This document shows positions 9,241 through 21,971 of a DNA stretch of 64,000 nucleotides, one piece after another. The DNA is from Apostichopus japonicus (lineage: Eukaryota > Echinodermata > Holothuroidea > Aspidochirotida > Stichopodidae): assembly GCF_037975245.1 (NCBI RefSeq), contig NC_092562.1, positions 17,187,521 through 17,251,520 on the forward strand, in the 5' to 3' direction. The notes beneath the pieces were generated by a model. That model was not told the origin of the DNA, did no database searches, and saw only the letters and a list, made by a program, of their open reading frames with translations. The first letter of the stretch is position 1. Each line of letters opens with the position of its first letter. The translations under genes were made by a program, and so were the position numbers.

Positions 9241-12200
9241 CGAGCTGATGATCGAGACTCTCTTTTGCATCCCTGGTTCGAACCCCGGGTGATGACGTCT
9301 TTTGCCGATCTTTTACAGCAAGTGCCTACACGGGGAGCTGTAAGTATTAGTTAATCCACCTGATATCTCAGTCCAAACAGTGGCGCGATGGCTTGGCGCA
9401 CTGTACGAGCTGATGATCGAGACTCTCTTTTGCATCCCTGGTTCGAACCCCGGGTGATGACGTCTTTTGCCGATCTTTTACAGCAAGTGCCTACACGGGG
9501 AGCTGTAAGTATTAGTTAATCCACCTGATATCTCAGTCCAAACAGTGGCGCGATGGCTTGGCGCACTGTACGAGCTGATGATCGAGACTCTCTTTTGCAT
9601 CCCTGGTTCGAACCCCGGGTGATGACGTCTTTTGCCGATCTTTTACAGCAAGTGCCTACACGGGGAGCTGTAAGTATTAGTTAATCCACCTGATATCTCA
9701 GTCCAAACAGTGGCGCGATGGCTTGGCGCACTGTACGAGCTGATGATCGAGACTCTCTTTTGCATCCCTGGTTCGAACCCCGGGTGATGACGTCTTTTGC
9801 CGATCTTTTACAGCAAGTGCCTACACGGGGAGCTGTAAGTATTAGTTAATCCACCTGATATCTCAGTCCAAACAGTGGCGCGATGGCTTGGCGCACTGTA
9901 CGAGCTGATGATCGAGACTCTCTTTTGCATCCCTGGTTCGAACCCCGGGTGATGACGTCTTTTGCCGATCTTTTACAGCAAGTGCCTACACGGGGAGCTG
10001 TAAGTATTAGTTAATCCACCTGATATCTCAGTCCAAACAGTGGCGCGATGGCTTGGCGCACTGTACGAGCTGATGATCGAGACTCTCTTTTGCATCCCTG
10101 GTTCGAACCCCGGGTGATGACGTCTTTTGCCGATCTTTTACAGCAAGTGCCTACACGGGGAGCTGTAAGTATTAGTTAATCCACCTGATATCTCAGTCCA
10201 AACAGTGGCGCGATGGCTTGGCGCACTGTACGAGCTGATGATCGAGACTCTCTTTTGCATCCCTGGTTCGAACCCCGGGTGATGACGTCTTTTGCCGATC
10301 TTTTACAGCAAGTGCCTACACGGGGAGCTGTAAGTATTAGTTAATCCACCTGATATCTCAGTCCAAACAGTGGCGCGATGGCTTGGCGCACTGTACGAGC
10401 TGATGATCGAGACTCTCTTTTGCATCCCTGGTTCGAACCCCGGGTGATGACGTCTTTTGCCGATCTTTTACAGCAAGTGCCTACACGGGGAGCTGTAAGT
10501 ATTAGTTAATCCACCTGATATCTCAGTCCAAACAGTGGCGCGATGGCTTGGCGCACTGTACGAGCTGATGATCGAGACTCTCTTTTGCATCCCTGGTTCG
10601 AACCCCGGGTGATGACGTCTTTTGCCGATCTTTTACAGCAAGTGCCTACACGGGGAGCTGTAAGTATTAGTTAATCCACCTGATATCTCAGTCCAAACAG
10701 TGGCGCGATGGCTTGGCGCACTGTACGAGCTGATGATCGAGACTCTCTTTTGCATCCCTGGTTCGAACCCCGGGTGATGACGTCTTTTGCCGATCTTTTA
10801 CAGCAAGTGCCTACACGGGGAGCTGTAAGTATTAGTTAATCCACCTGATATCTCAGTCCAAACAGTGGCGCGATGGCTTGGCGCACTGTACGAGCTGATG
10901 ATCGAGACTCTCTTTTGCATCCCTGGTTCGAACCCCGGGTGATGACGTCTTTTGCCGATCTTTTACAGCAAGTGCCTACACGGGGAGCTGTAAGTATTAG
11001 TTAATCCACCTGATATCTCAGTCCAAACAGTGGCGCGATGGCTTGGCGCACTGTACGAGCTGATGATCGAGACTCTCTTTTGCATCCCTGGTTCGAACCC
11101 CGGGTGATGACGTCTTTTGCCGATCTTTTACAGCAAGTGCCTACACGGGGAGCTGTAAGTATTAGTTAATCCACCTGATATCTCAGTCCAAACAGTGGCG
11201 CGATGGCTTGGCGCACTGTACGAGCTGATGATCGAGACTCTCTTTTGCATCCCTGGTTCGAACCCCGGGTGATGACGTCTTTTGCCGATCTTTTACAGCA
11301 AGTGCCTACACGGGGAGCTGTAAGTATTAGTTAATCCACCTGATATCTCAGTCCAAACAGTGGCGCGATGGCTTGGCGCACTGTACGAGCTGATGATCGA
11401 GACTCTCTTTTGCATCCCTGGTTCGAACCCCGGGTGATGACGTCTTTTGCCGATCTTTTACAGCAAGTGCCTACACGGGGAGCTGTAAGTATTAGTTAAT
11501 CCACCTGATATCTCAGTCCAAACAGTGGCGCGATGGCTTGGCGCACTGTACGAGCTGATGATCGAGACTCTCTTTTGCATCCCTGGTTCGAACCCCGGGT
11601 GATGACGTCTTTTGCCGATCTTTTACAGCAAGTGCCTACACGGGGAGCTGTAAGTATTAGTTAATCCACCTGATATCTCAGTCCAAACAGTGGCGCGATG
11701 GCTTGGCGCACTGTACGAGCTGATGATCGAGACTCTCTTTTGCATCCCTGGTTCGAACCCCGGGTGATGACGTCTTTTGCCGATCTTTTACAGCAAGTGC
11801 CTACACGGGGAGCTGTAAGTATTAGTTAATCCACCTGATATCTCAGTCCAAACAGTGGCGCGATGGCTTGGCGCACTGTACGAGCTGATGATCGAGACTC
11901 TCTTTTGCATCCCTGGTTCGAACCCCGGGTGATGACGTCTTTTGCCGATCTTTTACAGCAAGTGCCTACACGGGGAGCTGTAAGTATTAGTTAATCCACC
12001 TGATATCTCAGTCCAAACAGTGGCGCGATGGCTTGGCGCACTGTACGAGCTGATGATCGAGACTCTCTTTTGCATCCCTGGTTCGAACCCCGGGTGATGA
12101 CGTCTTTTGCCGATCTTTTACAGCAAGTGCCTACACGGGGAGCTGTAAGTATTAGTTAATCCACCTGATATCTCAGTCCAAACAGTGGCGCGATGGCTTG

Positions 12201-13035
12201 GCGCACTGTACGAGCTGATGATCGAGACTCTCTTTTGCATCCCTGGTTCGAACCCCGGGTGATGACGTCTTTTGCCGATCTTTTACAGCAAGTGCCTACA
12301 CGGGGAGCTGTAAGTATTAGTTAATCCACCTGATATCTCAGTCCAAACAGTGGCGCGATGGCTTGGCGCACTGTACGAGCTGATGATCGAGACTCTCTTT
12401 TGCATCCCTGGTTCGAACCCCGGGTGATGACGTCTTTTGCCGATCTTTTACAGCAAGTGCCTACACGGGGAGCTGTAAGTATTAGTTAATCCACCTGATA
12501 TCTCAGTCCAAACAGTGGCGCGATGGCTTGGCGCACTGTACGAGCTGATGATCGAGACTCTCTTTTGCATCCCTGGTTCGAACCCCGGGTGATGACGTCT
12601 TTTGCCGATCTTTTACAGCAAGTGCCTACACGGGGAGCTGTAAGTATTAGTTAATCCACCTGATATCTCAGTCCAAACAGTGGCGCGATGGCTTGGCGCA
12701 CTGTACGAGCTGATGATCGAGACTCTCTTTTGCATCCCTGGTTCGAACCCCGGGTGATGACGTCTTTTGCCGATCTTTTACAGCAAGTGCCTACACGGGG
12801 AGCTGTAAGTATTAGTTAATCCACCTGATATCTCAGTCCAAACAGTGGCGCGATGGCTTGGCGCACTGTACGAGCTGATGATCGAGACTCTCTTTTGCAT
12901 CCCTGGTTCGAACCCCGGGTGATGACGTCTTTTGCCGATCTTTTACAGCAAGTGCCTACACGGGGAGCTGTAAGTATTAGTTAATCCACCTGATATCTCA
13001 GTCCAAACAGTGGCGCGATGGCTTGGCGCACTGTA
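9241..13035. repeat. Satellite units 57-79, block with G at unit base 122
   Basis: Twenty-three 165-bp copies have A at base 29 and CCTGATATCTC (G at 122) in place of CCTAATATCTC. All other diagnostic sites have the consensus base. Uniformity across 3.8 kb suggests recent local amplification. Confidence 0.9.
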
Positions 13036-16000
13036 CGAGCTGATGATCGAGACTCTCTTTTGCATCCCTGGTTCGAACCCCGGGTGATGACGTCTTTTGC
13101 CGATCTTTTACAGCAAGTGCCTACACGGGGAGCTGTAAGTATTAGTTAATCCACCTAATATCTCAGTCCAAACAGTGGCGCGATGGCTTGGCGCACTGTA
13201 CGAGCTGATGATCGAGACTCTCTTTTGCATCCCTGGTTCGAACCCCGGGTGATGACGTCTTTTGCCGATCTTTTACAGCAAGTGCCTACACGGGGAGCTG
13301 TAAGTATTAGTTAATCCACCTAATATCTCAGTCCAAACAGTGGCGCGATGGCTTGGCGCACTGTACGAGCTGATGATCGAGACTCTCTTTTGCATCCCTG
13401 GTTCGAACCCCGGGTGATGACGTCTTTTGCCGATCTTTTACAGCAAGTGCCTACACGGGGAGCTGTAAGTATTAGTAAATCCACCTGATATCTCAGTCCA
13501 AACAGTGGCGCGATGGCTTGGCGCACTGTACGAGCTGATGATCGAGACTCTCTTTTGCATCCCTGGTTCGAACCCCGGGTGATGACGTCTTTTGCCGATC
13601 TTTTACAGCAAGTGCCTACACGGGGAGCTGTAAGTATTAGTTAATCCACCTGATATCTCAGTCCAAACAGTGGCGCGATGGCTTGGCGCACTGTACGAGC
13701 TGATGATCGAGACTCTCTTTTGCATCCCTGGTTCGAACCCCGGGTGATGACGTCTTTTGCCGATCTTTTACAGCAAGTGCCTACACGGGGAGCTGTAAGT
13801 ATTAGTTAATCCACCTGATATCTCAGTCCAAACAGTGGCGCGATGGCTTGGCGCACTGTACGAGCTGATGATCGAGACTCTCTTTTGCATCCCTGGTTCG
13901 AACCCCGGGTGATGACGTCTTTTGCCGATCTTTTACAGCAAGTGCCTACACGGGGAGCTGTAAGTATTAGTTAATCCACCTGATATCTCAGTCCAAACAG
14001 TGGCGCGATGGCTTGGCGCACTGTACGAGCTGATGATCGAGACTCTCTTTTGCATCCCTGGTTCGAACCCCGGGTGATGACGTCTTTTGCCGATCTTTTA
14101 CAGCAAGTGCCTACACGGGGAGCTGTAAGTATTAGTTAATCCACCTAATATCTCAGTCCAAACAGTGGCGCGATGGCTTGGCGCACTGTACGAGCTGATG
14201 ATCGAGACTCTCTTTTGCATCCCTGGTTCGAACCCCGGGTGATGACGTCTTTTGCCGATCTTTTACAGCAAGTGCCTACACGGGGAGCTGTAAGTATTAG
14301 TAAATCCACCTAATATCTCAGTCCAAACAGTGGCGCGATGGCTTGGCGCACTGTACGAGCTGATGATCGAGACTCTCTTTTGCATCCCTGGTTCGAACCC
14401 CGGGTGATGACGTCTTTTGCCGATCTTTTACAGCAAGTGCCTACACGGGGAGCTGTAAGTATTAGTTAATCCACCTGATATCTCAGTCCAAACAGTGGCG
14501 CGATGGCTTGGCGCACTGTACGAGCTGATGATCGAGACTCTCTTTTGCATCCCTGGTTCGAACCCCGGGTGATGACGTCTTTTGCCGATCTTTTACAGCA
14601 AGTGCCTACACGGGGAGCTGTAAGTATTAGTTAATCCACCTGATATCTCAGTCCAAACAGTGGCGCGATGGCTTGGCGCACTGTACGAGCTGATGATCGA
14701 GACTCTCTTTTGCATCCCTGGTTCGAACCCCGGGTGATGACGTCTTTTGCCGATCTTTTACAGCAAGTGCCTACACGGGGAGCTGTAAGTATTAGTTAAT
14801 CCACCTGATATCTCAGTCCAAACAGTGGCGCGATGGCTTGGCGCACTGTACGAGCTGATGATCGAGACTCTCTTTTGCATCCCTGGTTCGAACCCCGGGT
14901 GATGACGTCTTTTGCCGATCTTTTACAGCAAGTGCCTACACGGGGAGCTGTAAGTATTAGTTAATCCACCTGATATCTCAGTCCAAACAGTGGCGCGATG
15001 GCTTGGCGCACTGTACGAGCTGATGATCGAGACTCTCTTTTGCATCCCTGGTTCGAACCCCGGGTGATGACGTCTTTTGCCGATCTTTTACAGCAAGTGC
15101 CTACACGGGGAGCTGTAAGTATTAGTTAATCCACCTGATATCTCAGTCCAAACAGTGGCGCGATGGCTTGGCGCACTGTACGAGCTGATGATCGAGACTC
15201 TCTTTTGCATCCCTGGTTCGAACCCCGGGTGATGACGTCTTTTGCCGATCTTTTACAGCAAGTGCCTACACGGGGAGCTGTAAGTATTAGTTAATCCACC
15301 TAATATCTCAGTCCAAACAGTGGCGCGATGGCTTGGCGCACTGTACGAGCTGATGATCGAGACTCTCTTTTGCATCCCTGGTTCGAACCCCGGGTGATGA
15401 CGTCTTTTGCCGATCTTTTACAGCAAGTGCCTACACGGGGAGCTGTAAGTATTAGTTAATCCACCTAATATCTCAGTCCAAACAGTGGCGCGATGGCTTG
15501 GCGCACTGTACGAGCTGATGATCGAGACTCTCTTTTGCATCCCTGGTTCGAACCCCGGGTGATGACGTCTTTTGCCGATCTTTTACAGCAAGTGCCTACA
15601 CGGGGAGCTGTAAGTATTAGTTAATCCACCTAATATCTCAGTCCAAACAGTGGCGCGATGGCTTGGCGCACTGTACGAGCTGATGATCGAGACTCTCTTT
15701 TGCATCCCTGGTTCGAACCCCGGGTGATGACGTCTTTTGCCGATCTTTTACAGCAAGTGCCTACACGGGGAGCTGTAAGTATTAGTTAATCCACCTAATA
15801 TCTCAGTCCAAACAGTGGCGCGATGGCTTGGCGCACTGTACGAGCTGATGATCGAGACTCTCTTTTGCATCCCTGGTTCGAACCCCGGGTGATGACGTCT
15901 TTTGCCGATCTTTTACAGCAAGTGCCTACACGGGGAGCTGTAAGTATTAGTTAATCCACCTGATATCTCAGTCCAAACAGTGGCGCGATGGCTTGGCGCA

Positions 16001-16169
16001 CTGTACGAGCTGATGATCGAGACTCTCTTTTGCATCCCTGGTTCGAACCCCGGGTGATGACGTCTTTTGCCGATCTTTTACAGCAAGTGCCTACACGGGA
16101 GCTGTAAGTATTAGTTAATCCACCTGATATCTCAGTCCAGACAGTGGCGCGATGGCTTGGCGCACTGTA
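13036..16169. repeat. Satellite units 80-98, mosaic zone alternating A122 and G122
   Basis: The base-122 state by unit is A (80-81), G (82-85), A (86-87), G (88-92), A (93-96), G (97-98). Units 82 and 87 share a rare TAAATCC (A at 112), five units apart. Unit 98 (16006-16169) is 164 bp because its G-tract is GGG instead of GGGG, and it introduces G at base 136. The mixed order indicates several short exchanges between the two haplotypes. Confidence 0.88.
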
Positions 16170-17489
16170 CGAGCTGATGATCGAGACTCTCTTTTGCATC
16201 CCTGGTTCGAACCCCGGGTGATGACGTCTTTTGCCGATCTTTTACAGCAAGTGCCTACACGGGGAGCTGTAAGTATTAGTTAATCCACCTGATATCTCAG
16301 TCCAGACAGTGGCGCGATGGCTTGGCGCACTGTACGAGCTGATGATCGAGACTCTCTTTTGCATCCCTGGTTCGAACCCCGGGTGATGACGTCTTTTGCC
16401 GATCTTTTACAGCAAGTGCCTACACGGGGAGCTGTAAGTATTAGTTAATCCACCTGATATCTCAGTCCAGACAGTGGCGCGATGGCTTGGCGCACTGTAC
16501 GAGCTGATGATCGAGACTCTCTTTTGCATCCCTGGTTCGAACCCCGGGTGATGACGTCTTTTGCCGATCTTTTACAGCAAGTGCCTACACGGGGAGCTGT
16601 AAGTATTAGTTAATCCTCCTAATATCTCAGTCCAGACAGTGGCGCGATGGCTTGGCGCACTGTACGAGCTGATGATCGAGACTCTCTTTTGCATCCCTGG
16701 TTCGAACCCCGGGTGATGACGTCTTTTGCCGATCTTTTACAGCAAGTGCCTACACGGGGAGCTGTAAGTATTAGTTAATCCTCCTAATATCTCAGTCCAG
16801 ACAGTGGCGCGATGGCTTGGCGCACTGTACGAGCTGATGATCGAGACTCTCTTTTGCATCCCTGGTTCGAACCCCGGGTGATGACGTCTTTTGCCGATCT
16901 TTTGCAGCAAGTGCCTACACGGGGAGCTGTAAGTATTAGTTAATCCACCTAATATCTCAGTCCAGACAGTGGCGCGATGGCTTGGCGCACTGTACGAGCT
17001 GATGATCGAGACTCTCTTTTGCATCCCTGGTTCGAACCCCGGGTGATGACGTCTTTTGCCGATCTTTTGCAGCAAGTGCCTACACGGGGAGCTGTAAGTA
17101 TTAGTTAATCCACCTAATATCTCAGTCCAGACAGTGGCGCGATGGCTTGGCGCACTGTACGAGCTGATGATCGAGACTCTCTTTTGCATCCCTGGTTCGA
17201 ACCCCGGGTGATGACGTCTTTTGCCGATCTTTTGCAGCAAGTGCCTACACGGGGAGCTGTAAGTATTAGTTAATCCTCCTAATATCTCAGTCCAGACAGT
17301 GGCGCGATGGCTTGGCGCACTGTACGAGCTGATGATCGAGACTCTCTTTTGCATCCCTGGTTCGAACCCCGGGTGATGACGTCTTTTGCCGATCTTTTGC
17401 AGCAAGTGCCTACACGGGGAGCTGTAAGTATTAGTTAATCCTCCTAATATCTCAGTCCAGACAGTGGCGCGATGGCTTGGCGCACTGTA
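16170..17489. repeat. Satellite units 99-106, G136 block with T118 and G75 sub-variants
   Basis: Eight 165-bp copies carry CCAGAC (G at 136). Units 101, 102, 105 and 106 have TCCTCCT (T at 118). Units 103-106 have TTTTGCAG (G at 75). The alternation of T118 in pairs (101-102, then 105-106) suggests a four-unit segmental duplication. The G75 change removes the only stop in one minus-strand frame, which makes a spurious long open frame here. Confidence 0.88.
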
Positions 17490-17987
17490 CGAGCTGATGA
17501 TCGAGACTCTCTTTTGCATCCCTGGTTCGAACCCCGGGTGATGACGTCTTTTGCCGATCTTTTGCAGCAAGTGCCTACACCGGGGAGCTGTAAGTATTAG
17601 TTAATCCACCTAATATCTCAGTCCAAACAGTGGCGCGATGGCTTGGCGCACTGTACGAGCTGATGATCGAGACTCTCTTTTGCATCCCTGGTTCGAACCC
17701 CGGGTGATGACGTCTTTTGCCGATCTTTTGCAGCAAGTGCCTACACCGGGGAGCTGTAAGTATTAGTTAATCCACCTAATATCTCAGTCCAAACAGTGGC
17801 GCGATGGCTTGGCGCACTGTACGAGCTGATGATCGAGACTCTCTTTTGCATCCCTGGTTCGAACCCCGGGTGATGACGTCTTTTGCCGATCTTTTGCAGC
17901 AAGTGCCTACACCGGGGAGCTGTAAGTATTAGTTAATCCACCTAATATCTCAGTCCAAACAGTGGCGCGAGGGCTTGGCGCACTGTA
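17490..17987. repeat. Satellite units 107-109, start of the 166-bp family
   Basis: Three 166-bp copies have an extra C giving CACCGGGGAG, with G at 75 and A at 136. Unit 109 also has G at 149 (GCGAGGG). This is the left flank of the 18-copy core, and it matches the right flank unit 128 at bases 75, 91 and 136. Confidence 0.9.
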
Positions 17988-20975
17988 CGAGCTGATGATC
18001 GAGACTCTCTTTTGCATCCCTGGTTCGAACCCCGGGTGATGACGTCTTTTGCCGATCTTTTACAGCAAGTGCCTACACCGGGGAGCTGTAAGTATTAGTT
18101 AATCCACCTAATATCTCAGTCCAGACAGTGGCGCGATGGCTTGGCGCACTGTACGAGCTGATGATCGAGACTCTCTTTTGCATCCCTGGTTCGAACCCCG
18201 GGTGATGACGTCTTTTGCCGATCTTTTACAGCAAGTGCCTACACCGGGGAGCTGTAAGTATTAGTTAATCCACCTAATATCTCAGTCCAGACAGTGGCGC
18301 GATGGCTTGGCGCACTGTACGAGCTGATGATCGAGACTCTCTTTTGCATCCCTGGTTCGAACCCCGGGTGATGACGTCTTTTGCCGATCTTTTACAGCAA
18401 GTGCCTACACCGGGGAGCTGTAAGTATTAGTTAATCCACCTAATATCTCAGTCCAGACAGTGGCGCGATGGCTTGGCGCACTGTACGAGCTGATGATCGA
18501 GACTCTCTTTTGCATCCCTGGTTCGAACCCCGGGTGATGACGTCTTTTGCCGATCTTTTACAGCAAGTGCCTACACCGGGGAGCTGTAAGTATTAGTTAA
18601 TCCACCTAATATCTCAGTCCAGACAGTGGCGCGATGGCTTGGCGCACTGTACGAGCTGATGATCGAGACTCTCTTTTGCATCCCTGGTTCGAACCCCGGG
18701 TGATGACGTCTTTTGCCGATCTTTTACAGCAAGTGCCTACACCGGGGAGCTGTAAGTATTAGTTAATCCACCTAATATCTCAGTCCAGACAGTGGCGCGA
18801 TGGCTTGGCGCACTGTACGAGCTGATGATCGAGACTCTCTTTTGCATCCCTGGTTCGAACCCCGGGTGATGACGTCTTTTGCCGATCTTTTACAGCAAGT
18901 GCCTACACCGGGGAGCTGTAAGTATTAGTTAATCCACCTAATATCTCAGTCCAGACAGTGGCGCGATGGCTTGGCGCACTGTACGAGCTGATGATCGAGA
19001 CTCTCTTTTGCATCCCTGGTTCGAACCCCGGGTGATGACGTCTTTTGCCGATCTTTTACAGCAAGTGCCTACACCGGGGAGCTGTAAGTATTAGTTAATC
19101 CACCTAATATCTCAGTCCAGACAGTGGCGCGATGGCTTGGCGCACTGTACGAGCTGATGATCGAGACTCTCTTTTGCATCCCTGGTTCGAACCCCGGGTG
19201 ATGACGTCTTTTGCCGATCTTTTACAGCAAGTGCCTACACCGGGGAGCTGTAAGTATTAGTTAATCCACCTAATATCTCAGTCCAGACAGTGGCGCGATG
19301 GCTTGGCGCACTGTACGAGCTGATGATCGAGACTCTCTTTTGCATCCCTGGTTCGAACCCCGGGTGATGACGTCTTTTGCCGATCTTTTACAGCAAGTGC
19401 CTACACCGGGGAGCTGTAAGTATTAGTTAATCCACCTAATATCTCAGTCCAGACAGTGGCGCGATGGCTTGGCGCACTGTACGAGCTGATGATCGAGACT
19501 CTCTTTTGCATCCCTGGTTCGAACCCCGGGTGATGACGTCTTTTGCCGATCTTTTACAGCAAGTGCCTACACCGGGGAGCTGTAAGTATTAGTTAATCCA
19601 CCTAATATCTCAGTCCAGACAGTGGCGCGATGGCTTGGCGCACTGTACGAGCTGATGATCGAGACTCTCTTTTGCATCCCTGGTTCGAACCCCGGGTGAT
19701 GACGTCTTTTGCCGATCTTTTACAGCAAGTGCCTACACCGGGGAGCTGTAAGTATTAGTTAATCCACCTAATATCTCAGTCCAGACAGTGGCGCGATGGC
19801 TTGGCGCACTGTACGAGCTGATGATCGAGACTCTCTTTTGCATCCCTGGTTCGAACCCCGGGTGATGACGTCTTTTGCCGATCTTTTACAGCAAGTGCCT
19901 ACACCGGGGAGCTGTAAGTATTAGTTAATCCACCTAATATCTCAGTCCAGACAGTGGCGCGATGGCTTGGCGCACTGTACGAGCTGATGATCGAGACTCT
20001 CTTTTGCATCCCTGGTTCGAACCCCGGGTGATGACGTCTTTTGCCGATCTTTTACAGCAAGTGCCTACACCGGGGAGCTGTAAGTATTAGTTAATCCACC
20101 TAATATCTCAGTCCAGACAGTGGCGCGATGGCTTGGCGCACTGTACGAGCTGATGATCGAGACTCTCTTTTGCATCCCTGGTTCGAACCCCGGGTGATGA
20201 CGTCTTTTGCCGATCTTTTACAGCAAGTGCCTACACCGGGGAGCTGTAAGTATTAGTTAATCCACCTAATATCTCAGTCCAGACAGTGGCGCGATGGCTT
20301 GGCGCACTGTACGAGCTGATGATCGAGACTCTCTTTTGCATCCCTGGTTCGAACCCCGGGTGATGACGTCTTTTGCCGATCTTTTACAGCAAGTGCCTAC
20401 ACCGGGGAGCTGTAAGTATTAGTTAATCCACCTAATATCTCAGTCCAGACAGTGGCGCGATGGCTTGGCGCACTGTACGAGCTGATGATCGAGACTCTCT
20501 TTTGCATCCCTGGTTCGAACCCCGGGTGATGACGTCTTTTGCCGATCTTTTACAGCAAGTGCCTACACCGGGGAGCTGTAAGTATTAGTTAATCCACCTA
20601 ATATCTCAGTCCAGACAGTGGCGCGATGGCTTGGCGCACTGTACGAGCTGATGATCGAGACTCTCTTTTGCATCCCTGGTTCGAACCCCGGGTGATGACG
20701 TCTTTTGCCGATCTTTTACAGCAAGTGCCTACACCGGGGAGCTGTAAGTATTAGTTAATCCACCTAATATCTCAGTCCAGACAGTGGCGCGATGGCTTGG
20801 CGCACTGTACGAGCTGATGATCGAGACTCTCTTTTGCATCCCTGGTTCGAACCCCGGGTGATGACGTCTTTTGCCGATCTTTTACAGCAAGTGCCTACAC
20901 CGGGGAGCTGTAAGTATTAGTTAATCCACCTAATATCTCAGTCCAGACAGTGGCGCGATGGCTTGGCGCACTGTA
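17988..20975. repeat. Satellite units 110-127, 18-copy uniform 166-bp core
   Basis: Eighteen consecutive 166-bp copies all show TTTTACAG (A75), CACCGGGG and CCAGAC (G136). I saw no internal differences. Both neighbours carry G75 and A136 with the same extra C, so this core lies nested inside a sister haplotype. Confidence 0.92.
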
Positions 20976-21971
20976 CGAGCTGATGATCGAGACTCTCTTT
21001 TGCATCCCTGGTTCGAACCCCGGGTGATGACGTCTTTTGCCGATCTTTTGCAGCAAGTGCCTACACCGGGGAGCTGTAAGTATTAGTTAATCCACCTAAT
21101 ATCTCAGTCCAAACAGTGGCGCGATGGCTTGGCGCACTGTACGAGCTGATGATCGAGACTCTCTTTTGCATCCCTGGTTCGAACCCCGGGTGATGACGTC
21201 TTTTGCCGTTCTTTTAAAGCAAGTGCCTACACCGGGGAGCTGTAAGTATTAGTTAATCCACCTGATATCTCAGTCCAAACAGTGGCGCGATGGCTTGGCG
21301 CACTGTACGAGCTGATGATCGAGACTCTCTTTTGCATCCCTGGTTCGAACCCCGGGTGATGACGTCTTTTGCCGATCTTTTACAGCAAGTGCCTACACCG
21401 GGGAGCTGTAAGTATTAGTTAATCCACCTAATATCTCAGTCCAAACAGTGGCGCGATGGCTTGGCGCACTGTACGAGCTGATGATCGAGACTCTCTTTTG
21501 CATCCCTGGTTCGAACCCCGGGTGATGACGTCTTTTGCCGATCTTTTGCAGCAAGTGCCTACACCGGGGAGCTGTAAGTATTAGTTAATCCACCTAATAT
21601 CTCAGTCCAAACAGTGGCGCGATGGCTTGGCGCACTGTACGAGCTGATGATCGAGACTCTCTTTTGCATCCCTGGTTCGAACCCCGGGTGATGACGTCTT
21701 TTGCCGATCTTTTACAGCAAGTGCCTACACCGGGGAGCTGTAAGTATTAGTTAATCCACCTAATATCTCAGTCCAAACAGTGGCGCGATGGCTTGGCGCA
21801 CTGTACGAGCTGATGATCGAGACTCTCTTTTGCATCCCTGGTTCGAACCCCGGGTGATGACGTCTTTTGCCGATCTTTTACAGCAAGTGCCTACACCGGG
21901 GAGCTGTAAGTATTAGTTAATCCACCTAATATCTCAGTCCAAACAGTGGCGCGATGGCTTGGCGCACTGTA
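20976..21971. repeat. Satellite units 128-133, right flank of the 166-bp core
   Basis: Six 166-bp copies have CACCGGGG and A at 136. Units 128 and 131 have G75; units 130, 132 and 133 have A75. Unit 129 (21142-21307) is aberrant: GCCGTTC replaces GCCGATC, TTTTAAAG replaces TTTTACAG, and base 122 is G. Confidence 0.88.

Noticed and set aside
13320-13526. Minus-strand open frame of 68 codons
   Set aside because: It is opened by the rare TAAATCC change in unit 82, which removes a stop, and starts at GTG. It is a by-product of the repeat.
15951-16199. Minus-strand open frame of 82 codons
   Set aside because: It arises where the 164-bp unit 98 shifts the frame past the usual stops. It is satellite sequence with no coding evidence.
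16737-17570. Minus-strand open frame of 277 codons made of 55-residue repeats
   Set aside because: It exists because 165 is divisible by three and units 103-107 have G at base 75, which turns the TAA stop of that frame into CAA. It begins at a TTG, shifts frame as soon as 166-bp units start, and is simply the satellite read in reverse. No domain or codon signal supports a protein.
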